From assembly GCF_021261315.1 (NCBI RefSeq), contig NZ_JAJSAX010000001.1, positions 124,001-188,000 on the forward strand: a stretch of DNA of 64,000 nucleotides. Reading direction: 5' to 3'. Position 1 is the first letter of the stretch. Every line of letters starts with the position of its first letter. This stretch comes from Epilithonimonas sp. JDS (GTDB taxonomy: Bacteria; Bacteroidota; Bacteroidia; Flavobacteriales; Weeksellaceae). A program made the position numbers and the translations under genes. The notes under the pieces are model-generated. The model worked only from the letters and a program-made list of their open reading frames with translations. It ran no database searches and was not told the DNA's origin. Shown here piece after piece: positions 9,171 to 17,758 of the stretch.

Positions 9171-9497
9171 TTACATTTTTATCGCCGATTTCACCGCAAA
9201 TTCCTCAGCCACTTCTTCCAACCAACCAGCAACATCTTCTTCGCCAGTTGCACGCAGGTAGGTTTGTCCAAGGGAAACGATGATCTGGTGATAGAAACGT
9301 TTCATATGATCCACAGGCATTTCTTTTGTCCAAAGATCGATTCTCAAAGCTTCGGAAGTCTTCTCGTCCCAAACGGAGATCATCACGGCTTTGGTCTCTT
9401 GGTTTTCTACGCCGCCGTCTTGTGCATTCCAAGTCATTTTTTCTGGAACGTGATTCTCGTCCAACTCTATATCTACTGTAATTTTTGTTTTACGCAT
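9171..9497 (-). CDS. gldC: Gliding motility protein GldC
   Basis: A 108-residue soluble protein with the typical GldC start (RKTKITVDIELDENHVPEKM) and a tryptophan-rich middle (SVWDEKTSEALRIDLWTKEM). GldC is a cytoplasmic protein linked to flavobacterial gliding; in Flavobacterium its loss only reduces gliding (family knowledge). gldB lies just upstream on the same strand, the standard gldB-gldC pairing. Confidence 0.92.
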   Translation of the reverse strand: MRKTKITVDIELDENHVPEKMTWNAQDGGVENQETKAVMISVWDEKTSEALRIDLWTKEMPVDHMKRFYHQIIVSLGQTYLRATGEEDVAGWLEEVAEEFAVKSAIKM

Positions 9498-9577
9498 TGT
9501 TATATTAAAATTATTGATTAAAAAATTAAATGATCAAAAAATTAGAGATTTGAAATTCGAAAGATGTCAGTCTCTAC

Positions 9578-9602
9578 TTCTTTCAAACCCTCCAATTCTC
9601 CA
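9578..9602. repeat. Short 'caaaccctccaattctcc' repeat copy
   Basis: In the gldB-gldC gap the run ctttcaaaccctccaattc belongs to the same imperfect 8-9 base minisatellite family seen at 22676, 23256, 35415 and 48040. Only about two or three units are present. Confidence 0.4.
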
Positions 9603-9605
9603 ATT

Positions 9606-10589
9606 TTACTTCGGCCTATATTCGGATCCGTTGAAAATCTCTGTTGCATTTTTCTTCAAAAACACGGGTAATTTTTCATCTGAATGTGCTTTCAAATACT
9701 GTTTGCAAATCTGCCAGCCTATCCAAATGGCAATCTGCGGAGAACTTTCTCGGTCAACTTCTGTATAGAATTTCGAAAAAGGCCCGGGCGTGATGAAACG
9801 TTCGGACAGATCTGCATCTGCACTGAAAAGCAAATCGTTTTCCACGAAATAATTCCAGATATTCGGTTCATTGGCAACCGCCCAATCGTATTGTTCTTTG
9901 GAATAATTGATTTTCAGATGATTCGGAACATTCGGTAAAAATGCATCCTGTAGAATTTGAATTTTCCCCTGATAGACAATCTGATCAAGAAATTTCTGTT
10001 GTTCTAATTGTGCTGGAACCAGTCTTGCAGCGAAAAAAGCAGAAATTTTCGGAACGAGATTATCCGGATTCATCGATTTTTGAAAATAAAGATCAAGTCC
10101 TCTGTAATTCTTATTTCCATCGCCCATAAATCCAGTAATGTCAACGAAAAGCATATTTTCATCTTCTCTCAAAAAGATCGGATCGGTCACATTTCTGGGA
10201 TCGACGACTGATGAGTAAAGATAAATATGTGGCGGCTGAAATTTTGGAAAATAATTTTTGATATGTGAAAACAGATCAATCAGTTCTTTGTCAAGCTTCG
10301 CTTTATTGATCTTGGAAATCGCTTCTTTATAGATGCGGACTTCCATTGTATCTTTTCTGCGATCACCGTAATCTGCATCCGGAACAGAGCCCTGGAACCA
10401 AGGATATTTCTTTTTGAAATCTTCCAAACTGACCGATGAATTGTAGAATTCGCCAGAGAGATCTGTCACGTTTACTTTTTTGACAGGACTTTTGATCTCA
10501 ACATCCCATTTGTTTTCGTTTTCCTTTTTGCAGGCCGACAAACTGAAAACAATTATGGCCGAAAAAGAGATATATCGGAAAAACTTCAT
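9606..10589 (-). CDS. gldB: Gliding motility lipoprotein GldB
   Basis: The ATG at 10589 gives a lipoprotein signal MKFFRYISFSAIIVFSLSAC with the lipobox LSAC, so the product (327 residues) should be anchored by a lipidated cysteine. The sequence fits the GldB family, required for gliding and for T9SS-dependent export in Flavobacterium. An ATG 10 codons upstream would extend past the signal peptide and is less likely. gldC follows about 108 bases later on the same strand. Confidence 0.92.
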   Translation of the reverse strand: MKFFRYISFSAIIVFSLSACKKENENKWDVEIKSPVKKVNVTDLSGEFYNSSVSLEDFKKKYPWFQGSVPDADYGDRRKDTMEVRIYKEAISKINKAKLDKELIDLFSHIKNYFPKFQPPHIYLYSSVVDPRNVTDPIFLREDENMLFVDITGFMGDGNKNYRGLDLYFQKSMNPDNLVPKISAFFAARLVPAQLEQQKFLDQIVYQGKIQILQDAFLPNVPNHLKINYSKEQYDWAVANEPNIWNYFVENDLLFSADADLSERFITPGPFSKFYTEVDRESSPQIAIWIGWQICKQYLKAHSDEKLPVFLKKNATEIFNGSEYRPK

Positions 10590-10637
10590 TATTTTTACAT
10601 TAAGATTTTCGAATAGCAAAAATAAGAATTTTAAAGG

Positions 10638-11174
10638 ATGAAGCTTCCAATTATTACCGAAAGATTGATTTTAAGAAAAATAACATCCGCAGATCTGGAT
10701 GATTTATTTTTACTGGACAGCAATCCGGAAGTTGTAAAGTATGTAGGCATCAAACCTTTCACGAAAAAAGAAGAAACTTTACATTTAATCGAATGCCTTC
10801 TGAACCAATACGAAAAAAACGGAACAGGAAGACTGTCTGTCATCGAAAAGGAAACCAAAAAATTTACCGGCTGGAGCGGCATCAAACTTTTTACAGAGAA
10901 AGTCAATGGTTTCAAAAATGTTTACGAATTGGGCTACAGATTTCTCCCTGAATTTTGGGGAAAAGGCTATGCAACAGAATCAGCAAAAGCTTCACTGGGT
11001 TTAGGATTTAATCAATTTCATGCTGATAAAATCTATGCTTACGCCGATGTGGAAAATCAAACTTCCAATTATATTCTCACAAAATTAGGCTTCGAAAACA
11101 AAGGCACTTTTCTTGATAAAGGCGACAAATGTAACTGGTATGAATTACAAAAAATCAATTATGAAAGCTACTAA
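10638..11174 (+). CDS. GNAT acetyltransferase, RimJ/RimL type
   Basis: This 178-residue protein starts with the RimJ/RimL-type MKLPIITERLILRKI and has the acetyl-CoA loop FWGKGYATES. Members acetylate N-terminal or amino groups of proteins and small molecules; the target is unknown. It is divergent from gldB with about 48 bases between start codons. Its 3' end overlaps the next lipoprotein gene by 14 bases. Confidence 0.88.
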   Translation: MKLPIITERLILRKITSADLDDLFLLDSNPEVVKYVGIKPFTKKEETLHLIECLLNQYEKNGTGRLSVIEKETKKFTGWSGIKLFTEKVNGFKNVYELGYRFLPEFWGKGYATESAKASLGLGFNQFHADKIYAYADVENQTSNYILTKLGFENKGTFLDKGDKCNWYELQKINYESY

Positions 11175-11592
11175 TTTACTTTTTTTGATCTTATCGTTGA
11201 TGTTTGTTCCAGCTTGTTCACAAACTCAAAATAAAAACAACAAAATAGTTCTTAATAAAACTTTTAGAACATCAGTTGGTAGTATGTGTGCCGAAACCAA
11301 TAAGCCGAAACCTTGTGCTGGCTATACTGTTTTCCTGGAATTAAGTTTTAAAAATGATTATGTTCTGGTTAATGAAAAGAACGAAAATCAGTGCGGGATT
11401 GTCTCTCAAAATAAATATAAAACAAATTATAAAGTAATAGGAAATACTGTGAAAGTAGAAAAGTTGACCCGATATGGCGAGCCATTGAAAATAGACCAAC
11501 TTTTGTACGCAAACAACAGTTTGACCGGAAAGACAATCGACCAGGACCAAAGCGGAACGGAGTATGTCTTTGAAGAAATTAAAACAAAATAA
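11161..11592 (+). CDS. Small putative lipoprotein
   Basis: The ATG at 11161 gives a signal peptide ending in VPACSQ, a plausible lipobox (PAC), so the 143-residue product is probably a lipoprotein. The mature part contains two Cys-Ala/Cys-Gly pairs (MCAETNKPKPCAG, NQCGIV) and resembles no family I can name. It starts inside the end of the GNAT gene and ends 5 bases before nadE, so it is likely co-transcribed with both. Confidence 0.6.
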   Translation: MKATNLLFLILSLMFVPACSQTQNKNNKIVLNKTFRTSVGSMCAETNKPKPCAGYTVFLELSFKNDYVLVNEKNENQCGIVSQNKYKTNYKVIGNTVKVEKLTRYGEPLKIDQLLYANNSLTGKTIDQDQSGTEYVFEEIKTK

Positions 11593-11597
11593 AAACA

Positions 11598-12392
11598 ATG
11601 CAGACACAAAAAGTAATAGATCATATCGTCAACTGGTTAAAAGATTATGCAGCCAAAGCAAACTCAAAAGGTTTCGTAGTGGGCGTTTCGGGAGGAATAG
11701 ATTCCGCAGTGGTTTCTACTCTCGCAGCGAAAACAGGATTGCAGACTTTGGTTTTGGAAATGCCGATCCGTCAAAAAGCCGATCAGGTGGACAGAGCTCA
11801 GGATCACATCGATTTTCTTAAAGCCAATTTTCCAAATGTAGAAGGTTTCCGAGTAGATCTTACTCCGACTTTTGAAAGTTTCGAAAAAACAACGGAAGGT
11901 TATAAGGACGATTCGCCGAGCAAAAATCTGGCAGAAGCGAACACAAGATCGAGACTGAGAATGGTGACGCTTTATTATTACGGACAGATCAACGGACTTC
12001 TGGTGACTGGAACAGGAAATAAAGTGGAGGATTTTGGCGTAGGATTTTTCACAAAATACGGCGACGGGGGCGTAGACATCTCTCCTATTGCTGATCTTTA
12101 CAAAACTCAGGTTTATGACATTGCAAAAGAGTTAGGAATTCTGGAAAGCATCCAAGTTGCAAAACCAACGGACGGACTTTGGGAAGTGGAAAGAACGGAT
12201 GAAGACCAGATTGGTGCGACTTATCCGGAATTAGAATGGGCAATGGAGCAGCAAAAAGCAGGAAAAACTGAAGCTGATTTTGACGGTCGTGAAAAAGAAG
12301 TGATGACCATCTACTTGAGATTCAACAGAGCGACGCAGCATAAGATGAACCCGATTCCGGTTTGTGAGATTCCGGCAGAGTTGAAAGGATAA
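11598..12392 (+). CDS. nadE: NH3-dependent NAD(+) synthetase
   Basis: The last step of NAD synthesis: amidation of deamido-NAD with ATP. The 264-residue product has the ATP-pyrophosphatase loop SGGIDSA at residues 31-37 and the motif GTGNKVEDFGVGFFTKYGDG. It has no N-terminal glutaminase domain, so it should use ammonia. Its length is normal for the ammonia-dependent form. Confidence 0.95.
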   Translation: MQTQKVIDHIVNWLKDYAAKANSKGFVVGVSGGIDSAVVSTLAAKTGLQTLVLEMPIRQKADQVDRAQDHIDFLKANFPNVEGFRVDLTPTFESFEKTTEGYKDDSPSKNLAEANTRSRLRMVTLYYYGQINGLLVTGTGNKVEDFGVGFFTKYGDGGVDISPIADLYKTQVYDIAKELGILESIQVAKPTDGLWEVERTDEDQIGATYPELEWAMEQQKAGKTEADFDGREKEVMTIYLRFNRATQHKMNPIPVCEIPAELKG

Positions 12393-12417
12393 ATTTTTTT
12401 ATCATAAAAACTTATAG

Positions 12418-12681
12418 TTGAAAAACAAAAACATTTTTAAGAAACTTGGAGGAGAATTTTTATTTGGAATTCTGGAGACTTTAGGAACTACCTTTGAGTC
12501 TAAAATTGGTTTTGGAATATTTCTCATAATTGCTGGAGGCGCATTTTTAATTGGTCCAAAAACTCAAGGTACTGATTTGATTATACAATATGTTGTAGGA
12601 TCAATTCTAACTGTGTTCGCCATCTTTCTTTTTATATGGCGAATTGAAGAACTTAATAATGAAAAAAATCAAAACAAATAA
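12418..12681 (+). CDS. Small two-helix membrane protein (TTG start)
   Basis: An 87-residue product with two membrane helices (about residues 29-47 and 53-73), a basic N-terminus and a charged C-terminus. No ATG is available, so the start is a TTG at 12418, 25 bases after nadE. I do not recognise the family. Confidence is moderate because it is short and uses a rare start codon. Confidence 0.5.
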   Translation: MKNKNIFKKLGGEFLFGILETLGTTFESKIGFGIFLIIAGGAFLIGPKTQGTDLIIQYVVGSILTVFAIFLFIWRIEELNNEKNQNK

Positions 12682-12688
12682 ACATAAT

Positions 12689-13339
12689 ATGAAAATCAGA
12701 AATCTACTTGCAATATCCATCGGTTTGGTTTTTACATCAAGCTTATATTCTCAGGAAACAAAAACTGAAGAAGCAACTACCGCTGTACCCGTTGAAGTCA
12801 TTGACCGACTGAATATTCCCGGACCTTTAACATTCAATGAAAATGAATTTCTGCTGGCATTAAGCAAACAAAACTCTGCAACCTGGGCACAGCAGCAATA
12901 CATTATGAGAGATGATGTCCTGAGTAATTATAAGGAACTGATCAACATTTCTTATTTCGATAAGGAAATTGATATGGAAACTGCCATCAAACAAAAAGTG
13001 GAATTTGTTGAAAAAAGAAGATCCAAAGACAAATATTCTTTCGTAAATGTAACAGAAAGTCCAGATGGAAAAGAGATTATCGTAGATTATTTAACAACAG
13101 AAACTCCAGCTGAAGGTGAACCGTACGCTGAATACAATCTTGACAGATTCAAAAACTTTGATATTAACGGAAAGAAGTCATTCATCATTTTTTCATATTC
13201 CAAAAGGCTTGCAGGAGATTTGAAATATGCAGCCAAATCTCTATCAAAAGAAAGAAACAAACTGATGGAAGCTGCAATCACAACTGCAATTCCGCCAGTG
13301 ACATACAAACCAACAGAAGTTGAAAAGAAGAAAAAATAA
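12689..13339 (+). CDS. Exported protein of unknown function
   Basis: The ATG at 12689 gives a signal peptide (MKIRNLLAISIGLVF, cleavage near LYSQ). The 216-residue product has no motif I recognise; it is mostly helical and ends in a lysine tail (VEKKKK). It lies between nadE and ribD on the same strand, 8 bases after the small membrane protein and 28 bases before ribD, consistent with an operon. Confidence 0.65.
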   Translation: MKIRNLLAISIGLVFTSSLYSQETKTEEATTAVPVEVIDRLNIPGPLTFNENEFLLALSKQNSATWAQQQYIMRDDVLSNYKELINISYFDKEIDMETAIKQKVEFVEKRRSKDKYSFVNVTESPDGKEIIVDYLTTETPAEGEPYAEYNLDRFKNFDINGKKSFIIFSYSKRLAGDLKYAAKSLSKERNKLMEAAITTAIPPVTYKPTEVEKKKK

Positions 13340-13366
13340 TTTTTAAAAAGTCAGAAATCATCATTA

Positions 13367-14404
13367 ATGAATGACGAATTTTACATCAACAGATGTATAG
13401 AACTAGCTCAAAAAGCGCTTGGAAAAACCTACCCAAATCCTTTGGTTGGATCGGTCATTGTTCATAACAACAGCATCATTGGCGAAGGTTTTCACAAAAA
13501 AGCAGGCGAACCGCACGCAGAAATCAATGCCATTAATTCTATAAAAGAAGAAGACAAACATTTAATTCCCGAATCTACAATTTACGTTTCTTTGGAACCT
13601 TGCGCTCATTTTGGAAAAACGCCGCCCTGTGCTTTGAAAATCGTGGAACTTGGTTTCAAAAAAGTGGTGATTGGCGCGATGGACAGCCACGACAAGGTGA
13701 ATGGTAAAGGAAAAAAAATCATTACCGATGCAGGAATAGAAGTTATTTCTGGAATTTTGGAAGATGAATGCAGAGAACTCAACAAACGGTTTTTTACTTA
13801 TCATGAAAAGAAACGGCCTTTCATTATTCTGAAGTGGGCACAATCTGCGGATGGTTTTATGGACAAAGATTTCAAGCCGACTCAAATCAGCAATTCACTT
13901 TCTAAGCAATTTGTTCATCAAATACGAAGTGAGGAACACGCTATTTTGGTTGGGAAAAATACCGCTCTTCATGACAATCCAAGTTTGACTGTGAGAGAAA
14001 TCGAAGGACGAAATCCCATTAGAATTTTGATTGATTTTAATCTTGACATTCCGGAAAGTTGTAATATTTATAATGATGAAGCGGAAACGATTATTTTTAA
14101 TTCAATTAAAGATTCAAAAGATAAATATCTGAAATTCATTAAAATAGAAAAAGAAAATTCATTAGATCAAATCTTGGAAAAGCTGTACGAACTGCAAATC
14201 CAATCCGTGATCATTGAAGGCGGAAGATTTACGTTGCAGCAATTTATCGATCAAAATCTTTGGGATGAAACTCTCATCTTCAAAAATCCAAATTTGAATC
14301 TTGAAAACGGAACCAAAGCCCCGGATTTCAATTTCGCTCCGGACAAAACTGAAAATTTGAGAGACACTCAGGTTTTATTTTTCAGTAATCACAGTCTTGA
14401 TTAA
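13367..14404 (+). CDS. ribD: Bifunctional riboflavin deaminase/reductase RibD
   Basis: RibD performs two steps of riboflavin synthesis. The 345-residue product has an N-terminal zinc deaminase domain with HAE (H50) and PCAHFGKTPPC (C79, C88), followed from about residue 150 by the RibD_C dihydrofolate-reductase-like domain (FIILKWAQSADG at its start, IIEGGRFTL near the end). The C-terminal domain is slightly divergent. There is no FMN riboswitch upstream. Confidence 0.93.
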   Translation: MNDEFYINRCIELAQKALGKTYPNPLVGSVIVHNNSIIGEGFHKKAGEPHAEINAINSIKEEDKHLIPESTIYVSLEPCAHFGKTPPCALKIVELGFKKVVIGAMDSHDKVNGKGKKIITDAGIEVISGILEDECRELNKRFFTYHEKKRPFIILKWAQSADGFMDKDFKPTQISNSLSKQFVHQIRSEEHAILVGKNTALHDNPSLTVREIEGRNPIRILIDFNLDIPESCNIYNDEAETIIFNSIKDSKDKYLKFIKIEKENSLDQILEKLYELQIQSVIIEGGRFTLQQFIDQNLWDETLIFKNPNLNLENGTKAPDFNFAPDKTENLRDTQVLFFSNHSLD

Positions 14405-14443
14405 TATCAGAATTATAAAAATCAGCGCTCAGAAAAATTTCCG

Positions 14444-14451
14444 TAAATTCG
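14444..14451 (+). promoter_or_regulatory. Possible -7 box before the 190-residue membrane protein
   Basis: TAAATTCG differs from TAnnTTTG at one position and lies 28 bases before the ATG at 14479. I see no good -33 element, so the call is weak. Confidence 0.3.
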
Positions 14452-14478
14452 CACCTTTAATATTGATTTTTAAATATT

Positions 14479-15051
14479 ATGAAAAATCTTAGCGCCTCTA
14501 CGAAAGGTTTGATTTTTTCTTTGCTGGCAATGGGACTTGCATTCGCTATTTACTTTTTGTTTTTGGCGAAAAAGAACTACTATCTTGTGGACAATCCCAC
14601 GCCGGAAACGTTTTATTTTAAAATTAACAATGGCTCAGAAAATATCCTTTCCGCCGGTCAATATCTGAAAGTTGATCTTAATAAAGGAAAAAATAACATT
14701 CAGGTTTTTGATCAGAACAAAAGATTGATTTACGATTCCGCTTTTACAGTCAATAAAGTAAGAGGATTGATAAACATCACAAATAAAGACTATTACGTCA
14801 ATAATCAATATTATGGTTACGGCCTGAACAGAGATTCTCTGATCACCGCAAAACCGGGAATTGAGATCGATAAGAAGCATTATCTGGGCGATGTGACGAA
14901 GATCAGTAAACTTTACACCGAAGATTTTTACTACAATCTGGACGAAGACTATGACCGCGTCATCAAAAATGTTGCGAAAGTCGAAAGCCGCTCCAAGATC
15001 TTCAGAAAGCAGGATTTTATTAATTATTACAACAATTACTACAAACAATAA
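14479..15051 (+). CDS. Membrane-anchored protein of unknown function
   Basis: A 190-residue protein with one N-terminal membrane helix (about residues 8-28) and an extracytoplasmic domain with a beta-rich, tyrosine-rich sequence. I recognise no family. Its 3' end is followed by an AT-rich 'gataaatgataattgatt' repeat that leads into ubiE. Confidence 0.6.
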   Translation: MKNLSASTKGLIFSLLAMGLAFAIYFLFLAKKNYYLVDNPTPETFYFKINNGSENILSAGQYLKVDLNKGKNNIQVFDQNKRLIYDSAFTVNKVRGLINITNKDYYVNNQYYGYGLNRDSLITAKPGIEIDKKHYLGDVTKISKLYTEDFYYNLDEDYDRVIKNVAKVESRSKIFRKQDFINYYNNYYKQ

Positions 15052-15082
15052 TTGATCATCGATAAATGATAATTGATTAATG
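15052..15082. repeat. 'aatgataattgat' dispersed repeat copy
   Basis: ttgatcatcgataaatgat followed by aattgattaatg. Similar strings occur at 5-55, 33347-33370, 57056-57071 and 57783-57811. Here the final atg of the repeat is the ubiE start codon. Confidence 0.45.
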
Positions 15083-15829
15083 AATAAATTAAACAACAAC
15101 GAATTGGAACACAACAACGTAACACCATACAACTCCGAATACAGCAAAAAAAGTCAGGTAGAAGATATGTTTGACAATATTGCACCAAAATATGATCTTC
15201 TGAACCACGTTTTATCCATGAAAATTGATGTGCTTTGGAGAAACAAATTGGTCAAAATGCTGGCTAAAGACCAGCCAAAACTGGTTTTGGATGTTGCCAC
15301 AGGAACCGGAGATCTGGCAATTACGGTTCAAAAAGGAACTAATGCTGACGTTGTTGGCTTGGATCTTTCTCAGCAAATGCTAAACGTTGGAATCGAAAAA
15401 ATCAGAAAGCAAAATCTGGACGGCAAGATCTCTATGCAGAAAGGCGATGCGGAACAACTTCCGTTTGAGGACAATAAATTCGATGGCGTTACCGTTGCAT
15501 TTGGAGTAAGAAATTTTGAAAATCTGGAAAAAGGTTTATCAGAATTACGAAGAGTTGTGAAAGAGAACAAAAGTATTTATATCTTAGAATTCTCAAAAGT
15601 AGAAGGATTTTTGGGACCATTTTATATGTTTTATTTTAAAAATATATTGCCTGCGATCGGGCGTTTGGTTTCCAAGGACAACCGAGCTTACACGTATCTT
15701 CCGGATTCTGTGAATGCGTTTCCTTTTGGAGAAAAGATGAAAACAATTCTTCTGAACACAGGTTTCAAAAAAGTAGAATACACCAAATTGAGTTTAGGAA
15801 TAGCCACCATTTATAAAGCTACCAAATAG
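15080..15829 (+). CDS. ubiE: Demethylmenaquinone methyltransferase
   Basis: A SAM-dependent methyltransferase of 249 residues with the SAM-binding motif VLDVATGTGDLA and the UbiE signature YDLLNHVLSMKIDVLWR and VRNFENLEKGLSE. In menaquinone-only flavobacteria it methylates demethylmenaquinone (also called menG). porT begins one base after its stop codon, an order conserved in many flavobacteria by my recollection. Confidence 0.93.
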   Translation: MNKLNNNELEHNNVTPYNSEYSKKSQVEDMFDNIAPKYDLLNHVLSMKIDVLWRNKLVKMLAKDQPKLVLDVATGTGDLAITVQKGTNADVVGLDLSQQMLNVGIEKIRKQNLDGKISMQKGDAEQLPFEDNKFDGVTVAFGVRNFENLEKGLSELRRVVKENKSIYILEFSKVEGFLGPFYMFYFKNILPAIGRLVSKDNRAYTYLPDSVNAFPFGEKMKTILLNTGFKKVEYTKLSLGIATIYKATK

Positions 15830-15830
15830 A

Positions 15831-16640
15831 ATGAAGCAGCGACTTATCAAGATTTTATCCTTTGCAGTACTTCTGAGCGGTAATTTACACGCCCAGACTT
15901 TCAACAATCTTTTCAGAACCAAAGACAGACAGGACAAAATGGAAGACTTTGATCTGAAAAAATTCAGTTTCGGATTTTATCTTGCTGCCAATAATTTTGA
16001 TTACAAAATGAATTTGGATCCTAAGATTGGGATGGAAGGCAACAGAAGTCTTGTAGAATCGAAGTCAACGTACAGTTTTGGAGCAGGACTGATTGGGAAA
16101 ATGAGGCTGAATGAATTTTTGGATTTGAGAATCGAACCAGGCTTGCATTTTGTGCAAAGAGATTTGACTTTTAATACATTTGACCACGTCAATCAGTTAT
16201 ATCCAGGCGGTTTTCCACTTGCCGACGGAACTTCTGCCGAAGTCATTCTGGAACCTAGTGAAGAGCAAATAAAAAAAATAGTAAAATCTACCTATGTTGA
16301 TATTCCAATTATGTTGGAAGTTCACGGTGACAGATGGTATAATTCGCGGCCTTACGCTGCTGCTGGTGTGAATTATCTGGTTAATTTACAATCAAATCAA
16401 ACATCAACTGATGATAATCAGCAGAATATATTCCGCACCACGACTCACAACTTTGGATGGAGTGCAGAGATCGGGATTCAGTTTTACTTTAGCCGATTTA
16501 AATTTACGCCGGCGATCCGCGGAACATTTTTTACGAATAATGAACTGGTAGCTGATAAGGAAACAACACCACCTTACTGGACGCCAGCGATTTCCACGAT
16601 GCAGACCAGAGCTTTTATGCTGGTTTTGAAATTTGAATAA
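15831..16640 (+). CDS. porT: T9SS outer-membrane protein PorT
   Basis: A 269-residue protein with a signal peptide (cleavage near LHAQ) and amphipathic outer-membrane strands. Its size, the position directly after ubiE and the pattern FRTKDRQDKMEDFDLKKFSF at the mature start fit PorT, an outer-membrane component needed for T9SS function. The T9SS cargo proteins in this window (25085, 26220 and 50310) would use it. Confidence 0.82.
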   Translation: MKQRLIKILSFAVLLSGNLHAQTFNNLFRTKDRQDKMEDFDLKKFSFGFYLAANNFDYKMNLDPKIGMEGNRSLVESKSTYSFGAGLIGKMRLNEFLDLRIEPGLHFVQRDLTFNTFDHVNQLYPGGFPLADGTSAEVILEPSEEQIKKIVKSTYVDIPIMLEVHGDRWYNSRPYAAAGVNYLVNLQSNQTSTDDNQQNIFRTTTHNFGWSAEIGIQFYFSRFKFTPAIRGTFFTNNELVADKETTPPYWTPAISTMQTRAFMLVLKFE

Positions 16641-16649
16641 ATATAAATT

Positions 16650-16674
16650 GAGCTTTTTAAAGGCTCTTTTTTTT
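16650..16674 (+). terminator. Terminator after porT
   Basis: GAGC at 16651 pairs with GGCTC further on across a short loop and is followed by eight T residues. The stem is short with a small bulge, so the call is moderate. Confidence 0.5.
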
Positions 16675-16823
16675 ATGATTAATTTGAAGATAAGCTATTC
16701 GTAAATACTTTCATTCATAATAATTTTGACGATCTAATAGAAGTTAATTCATTATAAATCAAACAGAAGCAAGATCAATCTCACAAAAGAGAAATATCGT
16801 GTTAAATCATCATTAATTTTTCC

Positions 16824-16831
16824 TATTTTTG
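16824..16831 (+). promoter_or_regulatory. -7 box TATTTTTG before the zapB-like gene
   Basis: TATTTTTG matches TAnnTTTG and lies 26 bases upstream of the ATG at 16857. No good -33 TTG is seen at 19-20 bases. It would drive the zapB-like/zapA pair. Confidence 0.45.
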
Positions 16832-16856
16832 TAAAAGTTAGAATTTAATTCTGGTT

Positions 16857-17159
16857 ATGTTAGGCGAATTAGAAAACAACTTTTCTGTTTTAGAAAAAAA
16901 GATTCTCAATCTTTATAAAAAGTTTAAGAATCTTTCGGAGAAACACGCAGAAACGTCTGAGGAGCTACAGAAATTGAGGGAAGATTACATGGAGGAGAAA
17001 CGCAGAAACCAGATCTTAGCAGAAGAAAACAAAGAATTAAAACTTTATTCAGCAATATCCGGAAACGCAGAACACAACCGACTGATGAAAAATCACATCA
17101 ACAGATTGGTAAAAGAAATAGATATGTGCGTTTCTGAATTACAAAACACCGGCTTATAA
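16857..17159 (+). CDS. ZapB-like coiled-coil protein
   Basis: A 100-residue, almost fully helical coiled coil with heptad leucine pattern and many Glu/Lys residues, without membrane segments or enzyme motifs. It immediately precedes zapA (2 bases) on the same transcript. Such partner coiled coils of ZapA are usual at the division site, so a divisome role is inferred from position, not shown by the sequence. Confidence 0.7.
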   Translation: MLGELENNFSVLEKKILNLYKKFKNLSEKHAETSEELQKLREDYMEEKRRNQILAEENKELKLYSAISGNAEHNRLMKNHINRLVKEIDMCVSELQNTGL

Positions 17160-17161
17160 CT

Positions 17162-17449
17162 ATGGATTTCAGAAGAATAACTATAAATATTGCCGGACGA
17201 AACTATCCGCTGAATGTGCCAGCAGCCGAGGAAGAAACCCTTCGGAAAGTCGGTAAGCAGATAGAAACGATGATTAAGGACTTCGAAGCCAGTTTCGATG
17301 TGAGGGACAAGCAGGACGCACTCGCTATGTGCGTTTTGAAACTCGGAACCAACGCAGAAGTTTATTCTTTAAATAATGAGAAAAATATAAAAAATACAAA
17401 CGAGCGCGTGAGTAAAATCAATGCACTCCTTGAGCAATTGGAAAAGTAA
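17162..17449 (+). CDS. zapA: Cell division protein ZapA
   Basis: A 95-residue protein with the ZapA N-terminal globular domain (RITINIAGRNYPLNVPAAEEETLRKVG is the family pattern in two parts, residues 4-30) and a C-terminal coiled coil. ZapA binds FtsZ and helps bundle filaments. It is followed by the 6S RNA, an arrangement (zapA then ssrS) also known from proteobacteria. Confidence 0.88.
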   Translation: MDFRRITINIAGRNYPLNVPAAEEETLRKVGKQIETMIKDFEASFDVRDKQDALAMCVLKLGTNAEVYSLNNEKNIKNTNERVSKINALLEQLEK

Positions 17450-17470
17450 AATTTTTCAAATTACAAGCTG

Positions 17471-17636
17471 CCTACAATAGTTCTAACACAAAGAAGTAAA
17501 CTCAACAATTAAAAATTACCGGACGAAAGTTCATTCGATGGCGTGCTGCCTTGCGCAGATTACAGAGAATGAAAATCAGTTCAAATCGTGTTTTTATGGA
17601 GTTTACTCTATATCTGAACTGTTGTAGGTTTTTTTT
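17471..17636 (+). ncRNA. ssrS: 6S RNA, flavobacterial type
   Basis: The stretch forms one long hairpin. Closing stem 17471-17483 (cctacaatagttc) pairs with 17616-17628 (gaactgttgtagg, one G-U pair); a second stem 17495-17503 pairs perfectly with 17599-17607; an inner stem 17530-17536 pairs with 17567-17573. Long bulged regions lie between, giving the open-promoter-like shape of 6S RNA, and a run of T follows the closing stem. The position between zapA and rny fits the 6S-Flavo family as I recall it. 6S RNA binds RNA polymerase holoenzyme. Confidence 0.8.
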
Positions 17637-17639
17637 TAT

Positions 17640-17758
17640 TTAAGATGGAGGATGGAAGAATGGAGGCAGGAAGTTTAGTTTAGATGGTAACATCCATCTT
17701 CCCGCTTCAGACTTCCAACAATTAAGAGAGACAATTAAAACTCAATATATATAAATTT
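17640..17758. repeat. 'gatggaag' imperfect repeat before rny
   Basis: gatggaggatggaagaatgg and later atccatcttccc (inverted) form an imperfect inverted repeat in the 118-base gap before rny. A related block gatggaagttggatgcggg is at 60268. The arms could fold as a hairpin. No gene is present. Confidence 0.4.
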
